Shown one piece after another: positions 1-6,454 of a stretch of DNA of 9,629 nt. How positions within the stretch are numbered: position 1 is the stretch's first letter; every line of letters starts with the position of its first letter. The DNA lies in NCBI GenBank assembly GCA_947177545.1, contig CAMWVF010000023.1:1-9629 (forward strand), given 5' to 3'. This DNA comes from an uncultured Clostridia bacterium. GTDB lineage: Bacteria; Bacillota; Clostridia; Oscillospirales; Ruminococcaceae. The notes beneath the pieces were generated by a model. That model saw only the letters and a program-made list of their open reading frames with translations. It was not told the DNA's origin and ran no database searches. The position numbers and the translations under genes were made by a program.

Positions 1-867
1 TTTGGACATAAACTGTTCCTTTGCATTAACGCGGACAAAATTCAGTCCCAAGCCCTTAAATGCGTTTTCAACCTCGTCGCCCTCGTTTTTACGAATGAAG
101 CCGTGGTCAACAAAAATACAGGTAAGCTTGTCCCCCACAGCCTTTGCAAGGAGAGCCGCTGCAACGGAGCTGTCCACTCCGCCAGAAAGAGCAAGCAGAA
201 CCTTTCCGTCACCAACCTTTTGGCGTATATCCTCAACGGCAGTTTTGGCGTAATTGCTCATAGTCCAGTCGCCGACGCAGCCGCAAACATTTTTCAAAAA
301 GCTGTCGATAAAGTCCAAACCGTACTCGGTGTGATTTACCTCAGGGTGGAACTGCACCGCGTACAGTTTCTTTTCGGGGTACTCCATAGCCGCTGTGGGG
401 CAGTCCTTTGTGTGGGCGGTTATTTTAAAGCCATTGGGTACTTTTTCTATGTAATCGCCGTGGCTCATCCATGAGACCGCCTTTTCGGGCAAACTGCTTA
501 CCGCACCGAAAAGTATGCTTGACTTATCGTAAAAAGTCTCGGTTTTGCCGTACTCCGCGGTTATGCAGGACGAGACCGTCCCCCCCAGCAAATGGGTCAT
601 AAGGTGACAGCCGTAGCAAATGCCGAGTATGGGTATGCCCATATCAAAAATTTCCTTGGGACACAGCGGCGAACCCTCGGCATAAACGCTGTTGGGACCT
701 CCAGTAAAGATAATTCCAACGGGGGCTAACGCCCTTATTTCGTCCAAAGGGGTCTTGTAGGACTTTACTTCGCAGTAGACCCCGCATTCTCTGACCCGTC
801 TTGCGATAAGCTGATTATACTGACCGCCGAAGTCGAGAACGATAACAAGCTGGTGTGATTGTGACAT
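1..867 (-). CDS. guaA: GMP synthase (glutamine-hydrolysing), N-terminal 289 residues, truncated by window edge
   Basis: Cytoplasmic enzyme of guanine nucleotide synthesis that converts XMP, ATP and glutamine to GMP. The frame is open from the ATG at 867 to base 1, so the C-terminal part (most of the ATP pyrophosphatase and the dimerisation domain; the family is usually about 510-525 aa) lies outside. Residues 8-195 form a class I glutamine amidotransferase: [17 protein letters not shown] at 11-27, the nucleophile Cys84 in GICYG, and the catalytic partners His174 and Glu176 in QFHPEV. Residues from about 205 begin the synthetase domain, with the pyrophosphate-binding loop SGGVDSS at 228-234 and [10 protein letters not shown] after it. 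The start is fixed by GGAGG at 876-880, 8 nt upstream. An oddity is His88 where GATases normally have Gln (GxCxGxQ). It lies 49 nt downstream of a 161-aa membrane protein gene on the same strand and may be cotranscribed with it. Identification is secure. Confidence 0.97.
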   Translation of the reverse strand, partial: MSQSHQLVIVLDFGGQYNQLIARRVRECGVYCEVKSYKTPLDEIRALAPVGIIFTGGPNSVYAEGSPLCPKEIFDMGIPILGICYGCHLMTHLLGGTVSSCITAEYGKTETFYDKSSILFGAVSSLPEKAVSWMSHGDYIEKVPNGFKITAHTKDCPTAAMEYPEKKLYAVQFHPEVNHTEYGLDFIDSFLKNVCGCVGDWTMSNYAKTAVEDIRQKVGDGKVLLALSGGVDSSVAAALLAKAVGDKLTCIFVDHGFIRKNEGDEVENAFKGLGLNFVRVNAKEQFMSK

Positions 868-916
868 TTTGACTACCTCCTAAAATATATCAAGCGGAAA
901 TTTGTTTCCTTATAAA
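868..916 (-). other. 49-nt spacer before guaA with a small hairpin
   Basis: This spacer separates the 161-aa protein gene from guaA. It holds the guaA Shine-Dalgarno (876-880) and a short perfect hairpin, stem GGAAA/TTTCC at 896-909 with a 4-nt loop. The hairpin is not followed by a T-run directly and is too weak to call a terminator. I found no convincing -35/-10 pair, and the spacing is too short for a guanine or other purine riboswitch. Confidence 0.4.
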
Positions 917-1402
917 TTAACTATTTATATACTGCATCATTTCATGTGTGTTCATTGTGTGGTGCAGATAAATATTATCCGCAACCGGTTCCATGTAAAA
1001 GTCTTTGAAGTTAAGCGGCATTTCCGTATAAGTAACATTGTAGTAGCAGTAGTGACTGCAATGTATAAAAATTACCTCGCTCTCATGCCGCGGTTCGCTG
1101 TACGACACCCAACCGTAATCAAAGAAAGCAAGCGCGCCGTCGCTCTCATTAAAATGTACTTGTTCGTAACACCGCGCGTCCCTTTCCTGCCGCAGCTTAA
1201 GCTCATGTTTTGCATACTCCGTGATAGCCTCGGCATTTTCCGCGGCGTACTCCGCAACCTCCTTTAAATACGCGTCAGCCTCCCTTTCCATCCTTGTTTC
1301 TTTAATTGTCTGCATCAGAGCCATATTAAACGTCCAAAACGCAATTGCCGCGGAAAGACACACAAGCGCGGTCATCAATATATACTTAGAAGCATTGCTC
1401 AT
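917..1402 (-). CDS. Small single-pass membrane protein, second of a tandem paralogous pair
   Basis: I do not recognise the family. The 161-aa product has one hydrophobic segment at about residues 8-25. A charged, Ala/Glu-rich helical stretch (about 33-75, possibly coiled coil) follows. The C-terminal domain is rich in aromatic residues and His (about 80-161). Single-pass, N-in topology with the C-terminal domain outside is the likely orientation. It resembles the 156-aa protein encoded just upstream: EYAAENAEAITEYAKHEL matches AYITENAAAFERLAAYEL, and VIFI...YNVTY...ADNIY matches VIFM...VSVIY...SDNLY. The start ATG has GGGG at 1412-1415, 9 nt upstream. That site abuts the stop codon of the preceding gene (1416-1418), so the two may be translationally coupled. 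The gene is followed by guaA after 49 nt. The function is unknown; sensing or envelope roles are only guesses. Confidence 0.8.
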   Translation of the reverse strand: MSNASKYILMTALVCLSAAIAFWTFNMALMQTIKETRMEREADAYLKEVAEYAAENAEAITEYAKHELKLRQERDARCYEQVHFNESDGALAFFDYGWVSYSEPRHESEVIFIHCSHYCYYNVTYTEMPLNFKDFYMEPVADNIYLHHTMNTHEMMQYINS

Positions 1403-1415
1403 ATATTTTCACCCC

Positions 1416-1886
1416 TTACCAATAATGTGGGTCTTTATAGGTCGTATAGTAAAGATTGTCGGAAATTTTTTCGGTGTGTTCGCCAATGCCGTCAGGGAGA
1501 TAAATAACAGATACGTCATTCAGTCCCGCCATCGACATAAATATTACTCTCGGATTGCTGCCGCCTATATCCGACAGCACACGCGTCTGCCCAATGGTAA
1601 AAGCAATATTTCTTTCCTCCTGCAATTCCCCGTAGGGGTCAATATAAAAATCTATTACCCCTCCTTGAGGTTCAGCGTGTTCTAATTCATATGCCGCAAG
1701 ACGTTCAAAGGCTGCGGCGTTTTCGGTTATGTATGCTATCAGCTTAGTCTCGAACTCCGCGGTTCTTTTTTCCGCTTCATTTCTTTCGGCGCGTTCTATA
1801 GCGAAGCGTATCTCAACAAACGATACCGCAAGGGACAAAAAGAAAATTATAAGCGCAATACTGACTTTTTTAAAGATTTTGTTCAA
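1416..1886 (-). CDS. Small single-pass membrane protein, first of a tandem paralogous pair (TTG start)
   Basis: Unrecognised 156-aa protein. A basic N-terminus (MNKIFKK) is followed by a transmembrane helix at about residues 8-25, then a Glu/Arg/Ala-rich helical segment (about 28-72) and a C-terminal domain ending in aromatic residues (YKDPHYW). The positive-inside rule suggests N-in, C-out. The reading frame stays open to a TTG at 1922, but I chose the TTG at 1884-1886. AAAGGAG (1896-1902) lies 9 nt upstream of it, inside the longer version, and the upstream TTG would sit close to the inferred transcript start. Residue patterns shared with the next gene (helix, VIF-I/M strand, DNLY/DNIY near the end) mark the two as tandem paralogues. 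The gap to that gene is 13 nt. Expression is expected from the promoter at 1943-1971. Function is unknown. Confidence 0.8.
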   Translation of the reverse strand: MNKIFKKVSIALIIFFLSLAVSFVEIRFAIERAERNEAEKRTAEFETKLIAYITENAAAFERLAAYELEHAEPQGGVIDFYIDPYGELQEERNIAFTIGQTRVLSDIGGSNPRVIFMSMAGLNDVSVIYLPDGIGEHTEKISDNLYYTTYKDPHYW

Positions 1887-1895
1887 TACTATCAG

Positions 1896-1902
1896 CTCCT
1901 TT
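1896..1902 (-). promoter_or_regulatory. Shine-Dalgarno that decides the TTG start at 1886
   Basis: AAAGGAG on the minus strand, with a 9-nt spacer to TTG. It falls within the coding frame of the longer alternative from 1922, which has no comparable site, so the shorter protein is preferred. Confidence 0.75.
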
Positions 1903-1904
1903 AA

Positions 1905-1934
1905 ATTGGTGTCAACTATCAACTGTCAGCTGTA
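1905..1934. repeat. Short GTTGA-type repeats in the leader of the 156-aa gene
   Basis: On the minus strand AGTTGA-T-AGTTGA occurs as a tight direct repeat within the leader of the 156-aa protein gene, next to AGCTGACAGTTGA (similar units with one or two changes). It lies between the predicted transcript start and the ribosome binding site. It could be a small operator, a remnant of a repeat family or chance; nothing in the sequence decides. Confidence 0.3.
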
Positions 1935-1942
1935 CACTATCC

Positions 1943-1971
1943 ATTATGCCATAAATCGCCGCAAATTGCAA
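1943..1971 (-). promoter_or_regulatory. Sigma-A-like promoter for the small-protein/guaA group
   Basis: On the minus strand TTGCAA (1966-1971), a 17-nt spacer, then CATAAT (1943-1948), with TGG directly before the -10 (extended -10). Transcription would start near 1936, about 50 nt before the TTG start at 1886. No terminator is visible before guaA, so the same transcript may run through all three genes. Confidence 0.65.
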
Positions 1972-2000
1972 GCCATATATAAAAAATATTCGGAAAAATA

Positions 2001-2029
2001 TTGCAAAAAAAATATTAATATGGTATAAT
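2001..2029 (+). promoter_or_regulatory. Sigma-A-like promoter for the two-transporter operon
   Basis: TTGCAA (2001-2006), a 17-nt spacer, then a perfect TATAAT (2024-2029) preceded by TGG (extended -10). The start would be near 2036, leaving a leader of only about 28 nt. That is too short for a metal-sensing riboswitch such as yybP-ykoY. It is divergent from, and built like, the promoter at 1943-1971. Confidence 0.75.
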
Positions 2030-2063
2030 TATTTAATTGCTGATTTTTTGAAAGGAAATTTTA

Positions 2064-2972
2064 ATGTCCCGTAATTTTATATATATTCTTGCCGCGCACG
2101 ATCACAGCGGAGGTTTTGATTTTTTTGACATAATTCTTGACGCCCTTATCGACTCGGCGAAAATGCTGCCTTTCCTGTTCCTTGCGTTTCTGCTTATGGA
2201 ATTTATCGAGCACCGCGCGGGAGATAAGCTTGTCAGTTTACTGCGTAAAAACGGCGGGGGACGTGCGGGCAGCGCGGCTCTCGGCGCGGTCATAGGCTGC
2301 GTACCCCAATGTGGATTTTCCGTCGCCGCCTCAAATCTTTACGCGGGACGGGTCATATCCGTTGGTACGCTTATCGCCGTTTTCATTTCCACCTCGGACG
2401 AAGCTATACCTATACTTTTGGCACACCCAGACCGTGCCGCCGTCATATGGCGGCTTATTGCAGCAAAAATAATTATTGCTGCTGCTGTCGGAATTATTGC
2501 CGACATTGTTGTAAAAATTTTCAAGCTGGAACATGACGGCGAGTCCATTGAGGACATCTGCTCAGAAAGCGGCTGCGGCTGCGGAAGTCACGGCATTTGG
2601 TATTCTTCGCTAAAACACACAGTAAATATTTTTATTTTTATACTTATAGTAAATCTGCTTTTGGGCTTTGTCATGGCTTTGGTTGGCGAGGAAGCGGTGG
2701 AGAATTTCCTCGGCGGCATGGGGATTTTCCAGCCAATTGTTACGGGGCTTGTGGGCATGATACCAAACTGCGCCGCCTCCGTCCTTGTTACGGAGCTTTA
2801 CGCGGAGGGCGCGATACCCTTCGGGTCGGCTATGGCAGGTCTTTGCACAGGAGCGGGTGTGGGACTTGCGGTGCTGTTCAGAACAAACAAGAGCAGCCGT
2901 GAAAATCTTATTATTACCGGAATTGTTTACGCTGTTGGCGTTTTAAGCGGAATGATACTGAACCTATTCTGA
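2064..2972 (+). CDS. Putative heavy-metal/manganese exporter, ArsP_2-type polytopic membrane protein
   Basis: A 302-aa integral membrane protein with hydrophobic segments throughout. It is built as an inverted or tandem repeat: GCVPQCGFSVAASNLYAG at 78-95 in the first half and GMIPNCAASVLVTELYAEG at 231-249 in the second, each a G-x-x-P-x-C-x-x-S core. This fits the family known as ArsP_2, a putative 10-TM heavy-metal exporter, annotated elsewhere as arsenic efflux protein or putative manganese transporter. Between the halves lies a polar loop with Cys166, Cys171, Cys173 and His176, and the N-terminus carries HDH at 12-14. Both are plausible metal ligands. The start is supported by AAAGGA at 2051-2056, 7 nt upstream. 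It forms an operon with the next transporter gene. The family call is good; the substrate (Mn, As or another metal) is not established. Confidence 0.8.
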   Translation: MSRNFIYILAAHDHSGGFDFFDIILDALIDSAKMLPFLFLAFLLMEFIEHRAGDKLVSLLRKNGGGRAGSAALGAVIGCVPQCGFSVAASNLYAGRVISVGTLIAVFISTSDEAIPILLAHPDRAAVIWRLIAAKIIIAAAVGIIADIVVKIFKLEHDGESIEDICSESGCGCGSHGIWYSSLKHTVNIFIFILIVNLLLGFVMALVGEEAVENFLGGMGIFQPIVTGLVGMIPNCAASVLVTELYAEGAIPFGSAMAGLCTGAGVGLAVLFRTNKSSRENLIITGIVYAVGVLSGMILNLF

Positions 2973-2986
2973 TCGGAAGTGAAAAA

Positions 2987-4108
2987 ATGAAAGCCTTTGC
3001 CGAGTTTTTCAAAAGGGAATTCATACTGGTAATTGCGGGAGCTGCCGCGCTTGTTTCCTGTATGCTTGTTCCTGTCACAAATTATATAAACTATATCGAC
3101 ACTGACACTATAGGGCTGCTGTTCTGCCTGATGATAGCCGTGGCGGGCTTTCGTGAAAGCAGCGTTCTTGCCTTTCTTTCCGGAAAGCTTCTGGGCAGGG
3201 GCAAGGGAAAAACGCGGAAAACGGGTATGATACTGGTGTTTATTTCCTTTTTTACTGCGCTGTTTTTTACCAACGACGTTGCGCTTATCGCGTTTGTACC
3301 AATAACCGCCGCGCTTTTTGCAAACCACAAAAAGACCATGTCCTACGTGATAATTTTGCAGACCGCCGCCGCAAATTTAGGAAGTATGCTGCCCCCCTTC
3401 GGAAACCCGCAGAATTTGTATCTGTACAGTCATTATGAGATGTCCCCCAAGGAATTTTTCGGGACTACCGTCCCCGTTTTCGTGTTCGGCGGCTTGCTTA
3501 TTTTCCTGCTCTGCCTTTTTATCAAAAACGAGCCTATGGACGCCGAAAGCCGCAGCGACGTCAAGCTGAGCAAAAAAAGCTATATCATCATGTACGGTAT
3601 ACTGTTCGTGCTGTGCCTGCTGTCGGTTTTCAAAGTTTTGGACGTTATCGTGGTTTTCGCCTCGGTGTGCGTTGTTGCAATAATCATCGATCCCAACCTG
3701 TTCGTGGGCGTTGATTACGGCTTGCTTCTGACGTTCGGCTTCTTTTTTATTTTTGTTGGAAATATAAGCAGTATTCCCGCCGTCCGGGGCTTTACGCAGC
3801 ACCTTGTAAGCGGCAGGGAAATGTCCGCGGCGGTTATCGTCAGCCAGTTTATAAGCAACGTCCCCACCGCTGTAATGCTTTCGGGCTTTACCGAAAATGC
3901 CGAGGCTTTGGTGCTGGGTACTAATATCGGCGGCTTGGGTACCGTAATTGCAAGTCTTGCCAGTGTTATTTCCTTCAGGGTATATATGGAAACGGAAGAC
4001 GCAAAGCCTTTGCGGTATCTTGTGGCGTTTTCTCTGATTAATTTCGGACTTCTTGCCGTTATTTACGCATTTTCAGAAAAAATATTGCCAATGCTCCGTT
4101 TCGCTTGA
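2987..4108 (+). CDS. ArsB/NhaD/SLC13-like ion transporter (ion transporter superfamily permease)
   Basis: A 373-aa polytopic membrane protein, about 10-11 hydrophobic segments. It shows the two-fold repeat typical of the ion transporter superfamily. TNDVALIAFVPI (95-106) followed by ANLGSMLPPFGNPQN (129-143) in the first half corresponds to SNVPTAVMLSGF (290-301) followed by GTNIGGLGTVIASLAS (311-326) in the second. These are the re-entrant loop motifs seen in ArsB, NhaD and SLC13/citrate carriers. It is likely secondary transport driven by an H+ or Na+ gradient. The ATG lies 14 nt after the preceding stop, with GGAAGTGA at 2975-2982 as ribosome binding site, so the two transporters are cotranscribed and probably act on related ions. 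It is shorter than ArsB or NhaD (about 420-430 aa). The substrate is unknown. Confidence 0.85.
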   Translation: MKAFAEFFKREFILVIAGAAALVSCMLVPVTNYINYIDTDTIGLLFCLMIAVAGFRESSVLAFLSGKLLGRGKGKTRKTGMILVFISFFTALFFTNDVALIAFVPITAALFANHKKTMSYVIILQTAAANLGSMLPPFGNPQNLYLYSHYEMSPKEFFGTTVPVFVFGGLLIFLLCLFIKNEPMDAESRSDVKLSKKSYIIMYGILFVLCLLSVFKVLDVIVVFASVCVVAIIIDPNLFVGVDYGLLLTFGFFFIFVGNISSIPAVRGFTQHLVSGREMSAAVIVSQFISNVPTAVMLSGFTENAEALVLGTNIGGLGTVIASLASVISFRVYMETEDAKPLRYLVAFSLINFGLLAVIYAFSEKILPMLRFA

Positions 4109-4133
4109 TTTTTTCTTTAGTATAGTGTATAAT
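4105..4133 (+). promoter_or_regulatory. Promoter for the GH44 gene, overlapping the upstream stop codon
   Basis: TTGATT (4105-4110), a 17-nt spacer and a perfect TATAAT (4128-4133). The -35 overlaps the TGA of the upstream transporter gene. The predicted start near 4140 gives a leader of about 68 nt. I see no terminator between the transporter gene and this promoter, so some read-through is possible. Confidence 0.6.
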
Positions 4134-4147
4134 CAAATTAACAAGTT

Positions 4148-4165
4148 TGTTTCGTATGTTTCGTA
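4148..4165 (+). repeat. Exact tandem 9-bp repeat in the GH44 leader
   Basis: TGTTTCGTA occurs twice in direct succession (4148-4156 and 4157-4165), just downstream of the predicted transcript start. It could be a regulator half-site pair or a chance slip duplication. Confidence 0.5.
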
Positions 4166-4207
4166 AAAATAAAGCTGCACGGCAATTCAGCCAATGAGGA
4201 TATTATT

Positions 4208-6232
4208 ATGAAAAGAATTAAAAATAAATATTTTTTCAGACGTACTGTTTCCCTTGCGGCTGCTGCGGCTATTGTTTTCTGCGCGGCAAATTCGGGAACA
4301 GGGGTCTCCGCAACGTTCAGCTCTTCATATCTTGACACGGGGAGCGTTACGGTCAATATCGACACCTCTGCGGGACGGAAAGCCATAAGTCCCTACATAT
4401 ACGGCATAAACGCCGAGTCCGACCTGTCGGGAGTGTCCGTAAACGCGGTCATTCAGACAGACCCGGACGTATCCTCCTACAACTGGGAGAATAACCTTTC
4501 AAACGACGGCTTTGGCAATACCAACCGTCTTGTAAGCTCATATTCTGCAAACAGGCAGTCCGAGGCAGGACTGTACACTGACCATCTTGTCAAAAGAGCG
4601 GGCAGGTACGGCATACCCTCGCGGTACGTAACTCTGCAAATGATGGGTAAGGTGGCGGGAAATACAAGTCCCGACAAGCTTTGGATAGACGCTCTTTTTG
4701 AAAAGAACGACGCATACCTTTCAAGACCAAACACCGACGACGACGTTGTTTATATGGACGAATACGTGAGCTTCCTGGTGAACAAGTATGACTATGCCAT
4801 GAACGGCGGCATAAACGGCTACTTTCTCGGCTGCGAGCCGGAGAACTGGTCGGTGCGGTACCCCGAGGCCGTACCCGAACCCGTCACAGCAGACGAGCTT
4901 ATAAAACGCTCCTCAGAGCTTGCTTATTCTGTAAAAAAGATAGACCCAACCGCTTTGGTGTACGGTCCGTCGGTAAGCGGTATCGAGGCGTTCATAAATA
5001 TAAACAATCCCGAGGACTGGGAGCAGCACGGCATTGAGTACAGCTGGTTCATAGACTACTATCTTGAGGGCATGAGACTGGCTTCGGAGGAAAAAGGAAC
5101 GCGGCTTTTGGACGTTCTGGACATACACTACCACACCGAGGCTACTAACGGACTTTTGGAGCCTATCATTGACAGCGACGACGTTTTCTCAAACAACACA
5201 AGGCTTCAGGCGCCGAGGATACTTTGGGACAGCTCCTACACCGAGAACAGCACCTCCGCTATCCTGCACAATCAGCACATTCCCCTTATACCTACCCTTG
5301 CAGCTTCCATTGATATGTACTATCCGGGAACAAAGCTTTCCTTTTCGGAGTACAATTTCGGCGGCGGGAACGATATAAGCGGCGGCATAGCGGTGGCGGA
5401 CACTTTGGGCATTTTTGCGGAGTACGGCGTGCATATGGCGTGCGTAAAGCCAAATACGGAGGATATTTCCTACATAAAATCCGCTTTGAACATATACACA
5501 AACTATGACGGAGAGGGTTCTGGCTTCGGCGATACTCTTGTTTTATCCTCAAACGAAAAGGACATTATGAGCTCTGTGTACGCTTCGGTTGAAAGCGGCG
5601 ATGAATCCGAGCTTAGGGTTGTTCTTATAAATAAAAATTCAAAAAATACAAAGTCCGCCGAGATAAACATCAATTCGGTTTACGACTTTGAAAGCGCGGA
5701 CGTGTACAGCTTTGATTCGGAAAGTTCCGAAATAGTCAAAGCCGAGGAAAGCATTGATATCAGCGAAAACAGCTTCTCATTTGAAATGGAGCCGCTGACG
5801 GTGTATATGCTTGTTTTCAATGCGGACGGCGATATCCTTACCGTTGATCCCGAAGATATACCGGATACGGAGACTTCCGAAAATATACAGACGGGGATAA
5901 GCGAAGATGTGTCTGTGGGCACAGTTTCGGAAACAACGACGGTCACGACGACGACCTTTGTCCCCGAGCACGTTGAGGCTACCACATACTCTGCCGCAAG
6001 CGTGAATGAGAGTACGCCCTCCGAAACGGAAGAAAGCACCTCGACTGCCGTACCCGATGATGAAGCGGATACTGACGGTACCGAGGCAACGGTTACGGCG
6101 GCGGACGGTACGGATACCGAAAGAACCGTTCCCAAGGCGGTAAAGGTCATAGTTTCCATACTTGTTGGAGCTGTGGTTCTGGCAATGGGGTACATCGTAG
6201 CCAACGACTATATTATGAGCAAACGTAAGTAA
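4208..6232 (+). CDS. Secreted, membrane-anchored glycoside hydrolase family 44 (endoglucanase/xyloglucanase)
   Basis: A 674-aa extracellular enzyme expected to cleave beta-1,4-glucans such as cellulose or xyloglucan. A signal peptide occupies 1-35 (basic start, Ala-rich core, cleavage after VSA). The GH44 barrel follows, with ISPYIYGIN at about 59-67, the acid/base Glu210 in CEPENW, LDIHYHTEA, QAPRILWD, and the nucleophile Glu381 in SEYNFGGGN. The 171-residue spacing is close to that I recall for Clostridium thermocellum Cel44A (Glu186/Glu359). A beta domain ends near 540. Residues about 545-640 are a Ser/Thr/Glu/Asp-rich linker, then a transmembrane helix (about 646-665) and a basic tail (SKRK). 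There is no dockerin, CBM or LPXTG motif. The residue before the acid/base, Asn in clan GH-A, is Cys209. The start is supported by GAGGA at 4196-4200, 7 nt upstream. The family call is firm; activity is presumed. Confidence 0.9.
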   Translation: MKRIKNKYFFRRTVSLAAAAAIVFCAANSGTGVSATFSSSYLDTGSVTVNIDTSAGRKAISPYIYGINAESDLSGVSVNAVIQTDPDVSSYNWENNLSNDGFGNTNRLVSSYSANRQSEAGLYTDHLVKRAGRYGIPSRYVTLQMMGKVAGNTSPDKLWIDALFEKNDAYLSRPNTDDDVVYMDEYVSFLVNKYDYAMNGGINGYFLGCEPENWSVRYPEAVPEPVTADELIKRSSELAYSVKKIDPTALVYGPSVSGIEAFININNPEDWEQHGIEYSWFIDYYLEGMRLASEEKGTRLLDVLDIHYHTEATNGLLEPIIDSDDVFSNNTRLQAPRILWDSSYTENSTSAILHNQHIPLIPTLAASIDMYYPGTKLSFSEYNFGGGNDISGGIAVADTLGIFAEYGVHMACVKPNTEDISYIKSALNIYTNYDGEGSGFGDTLVLSSNEKDIMSSVYASVESGDESELRVVLINKNSKNTKSAEININSVYDFESADVYSFDSESSEIVKAEESIDISENSFSFEMEPLTVYMLVFNADGDILTVDPEDIPDTETSENIQTGISEDVSVGTVSETTTVTTTTFVPEHVEATTYSAASVNESTPSETEESTSTAVPDDEADTDGTEATVTAADGTDTERTVPKAVKVIVSILVGAVVLAMGYIVANDYIMSKRK

Positions 6233-6261
6233 AGCGGATTTGTACACTTCATGAAAAATAT

Positions 6262-6283
6262 TTTTCCTGTTCGGGAAGGTTTT
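6262..6283 (+). terminator. Weak candidate intrinsic terminator after the GH44 gene
   Basis: TTTTCC (6262-6267) can pair with GGAAGG-type bases at 6274-6279 around a 6-nt loop, with two G-T pairs, followed by TTTT (6280-6283). The stem is short. A perfect but loop-less palindrome GAAAAATATTTTTC (6253-6266) overlaps it. It is the only terminator-like structure after the GH44 stop, so I list it with low confidence. Confidence 0.3.
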
Positions 6284-6344
6284 AGTATAATATACAATAA
6301 AATAAAAAAAAGTTGTTCATATTACCAAAAAACGCTGTAATCTG

Positions 6345-6373
6345 TTTACAAAATCCAAAAAAAATATTAAAAT
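6345..6373 (+). promoter_or_regulatory. Promoter for the diguanylate cyclase gene
   Basis: TTTACA (6345-6350), a 17-nt spacer and TAAAAT (6368-6373), each one mismatch from consensus. The start would be near 6380. This lies downstream of the TTG at 6378 that opens the longest frame, which supports the GTG at 6459 as the true start. A second TTGACT at 6378 lacks a well-placed -10. Confidence 0.55.
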
Positions 6374-6446
6374 ATAATTGACTATAATTTTTGCTCAATA
6401 CTTATATTTTATATATTTGTATAATTTTTTGTTTAATTTTCTGTTT

Positions 6447-6454
6447 GGAAGTGA
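6447..6454 (+). promoter_or_regulatory. Shine-Dalgarno that decides the GTG start at 6459
   Basis: GGAAGTGA, one base from the ideal GGAGGTGA, 4 nt before GTG. The same GGAAGTGA plus 4-nt spacing precedes the ATG of the transporter gene at 2987, which supports its use. Confidence 0.75.

Noticed and set aside
103..474. 123-aa plus-strand open frame at the left end
   Set aside because: It is antisense to guaA, which reads through without a stop and has all its catalytic motifs.
896..909. GGAAA-CAAA-TTTCC hairpin before guaA as terminator or riboswitch
   Set aside because: A 5-bp stem without an adjacent T-run is too weak, and the 49-nt spacer has no room for a known purine aptamer.
1887..1922. 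Upstream TTG start giving a 168-aa membrane protein
   Set aside because: Its extension contains the AAAGGAG ribosome binding site of the TTG at 1886 and has none of its own.
5680..6204. 174-aa minus-strand open frame rich in Ser, Val and Thr
   Set aside because: It is the reverse shadow of the low-complexity linker and beta region of the GH44 gene, with no ribosome binding site or recognisable motif.
6286..6291. TATAAT at 6286-6291 as a promoter -10
   Set aside because: The bases 17 nt upstream (TTTCCT) are a poor -35, and they overlap the candidate terminator hairpin. It may be chance in AT-rich DNA.
6420..6425. TATAAT at 6420-6425 as the cyclase promoter -10
   Set aside because: No acceptable -35 lies 16-18 nt upstream (the nearest TTG word is 23 nt away), and the leader would be very short. 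The pair at 6345-6373 fits better.
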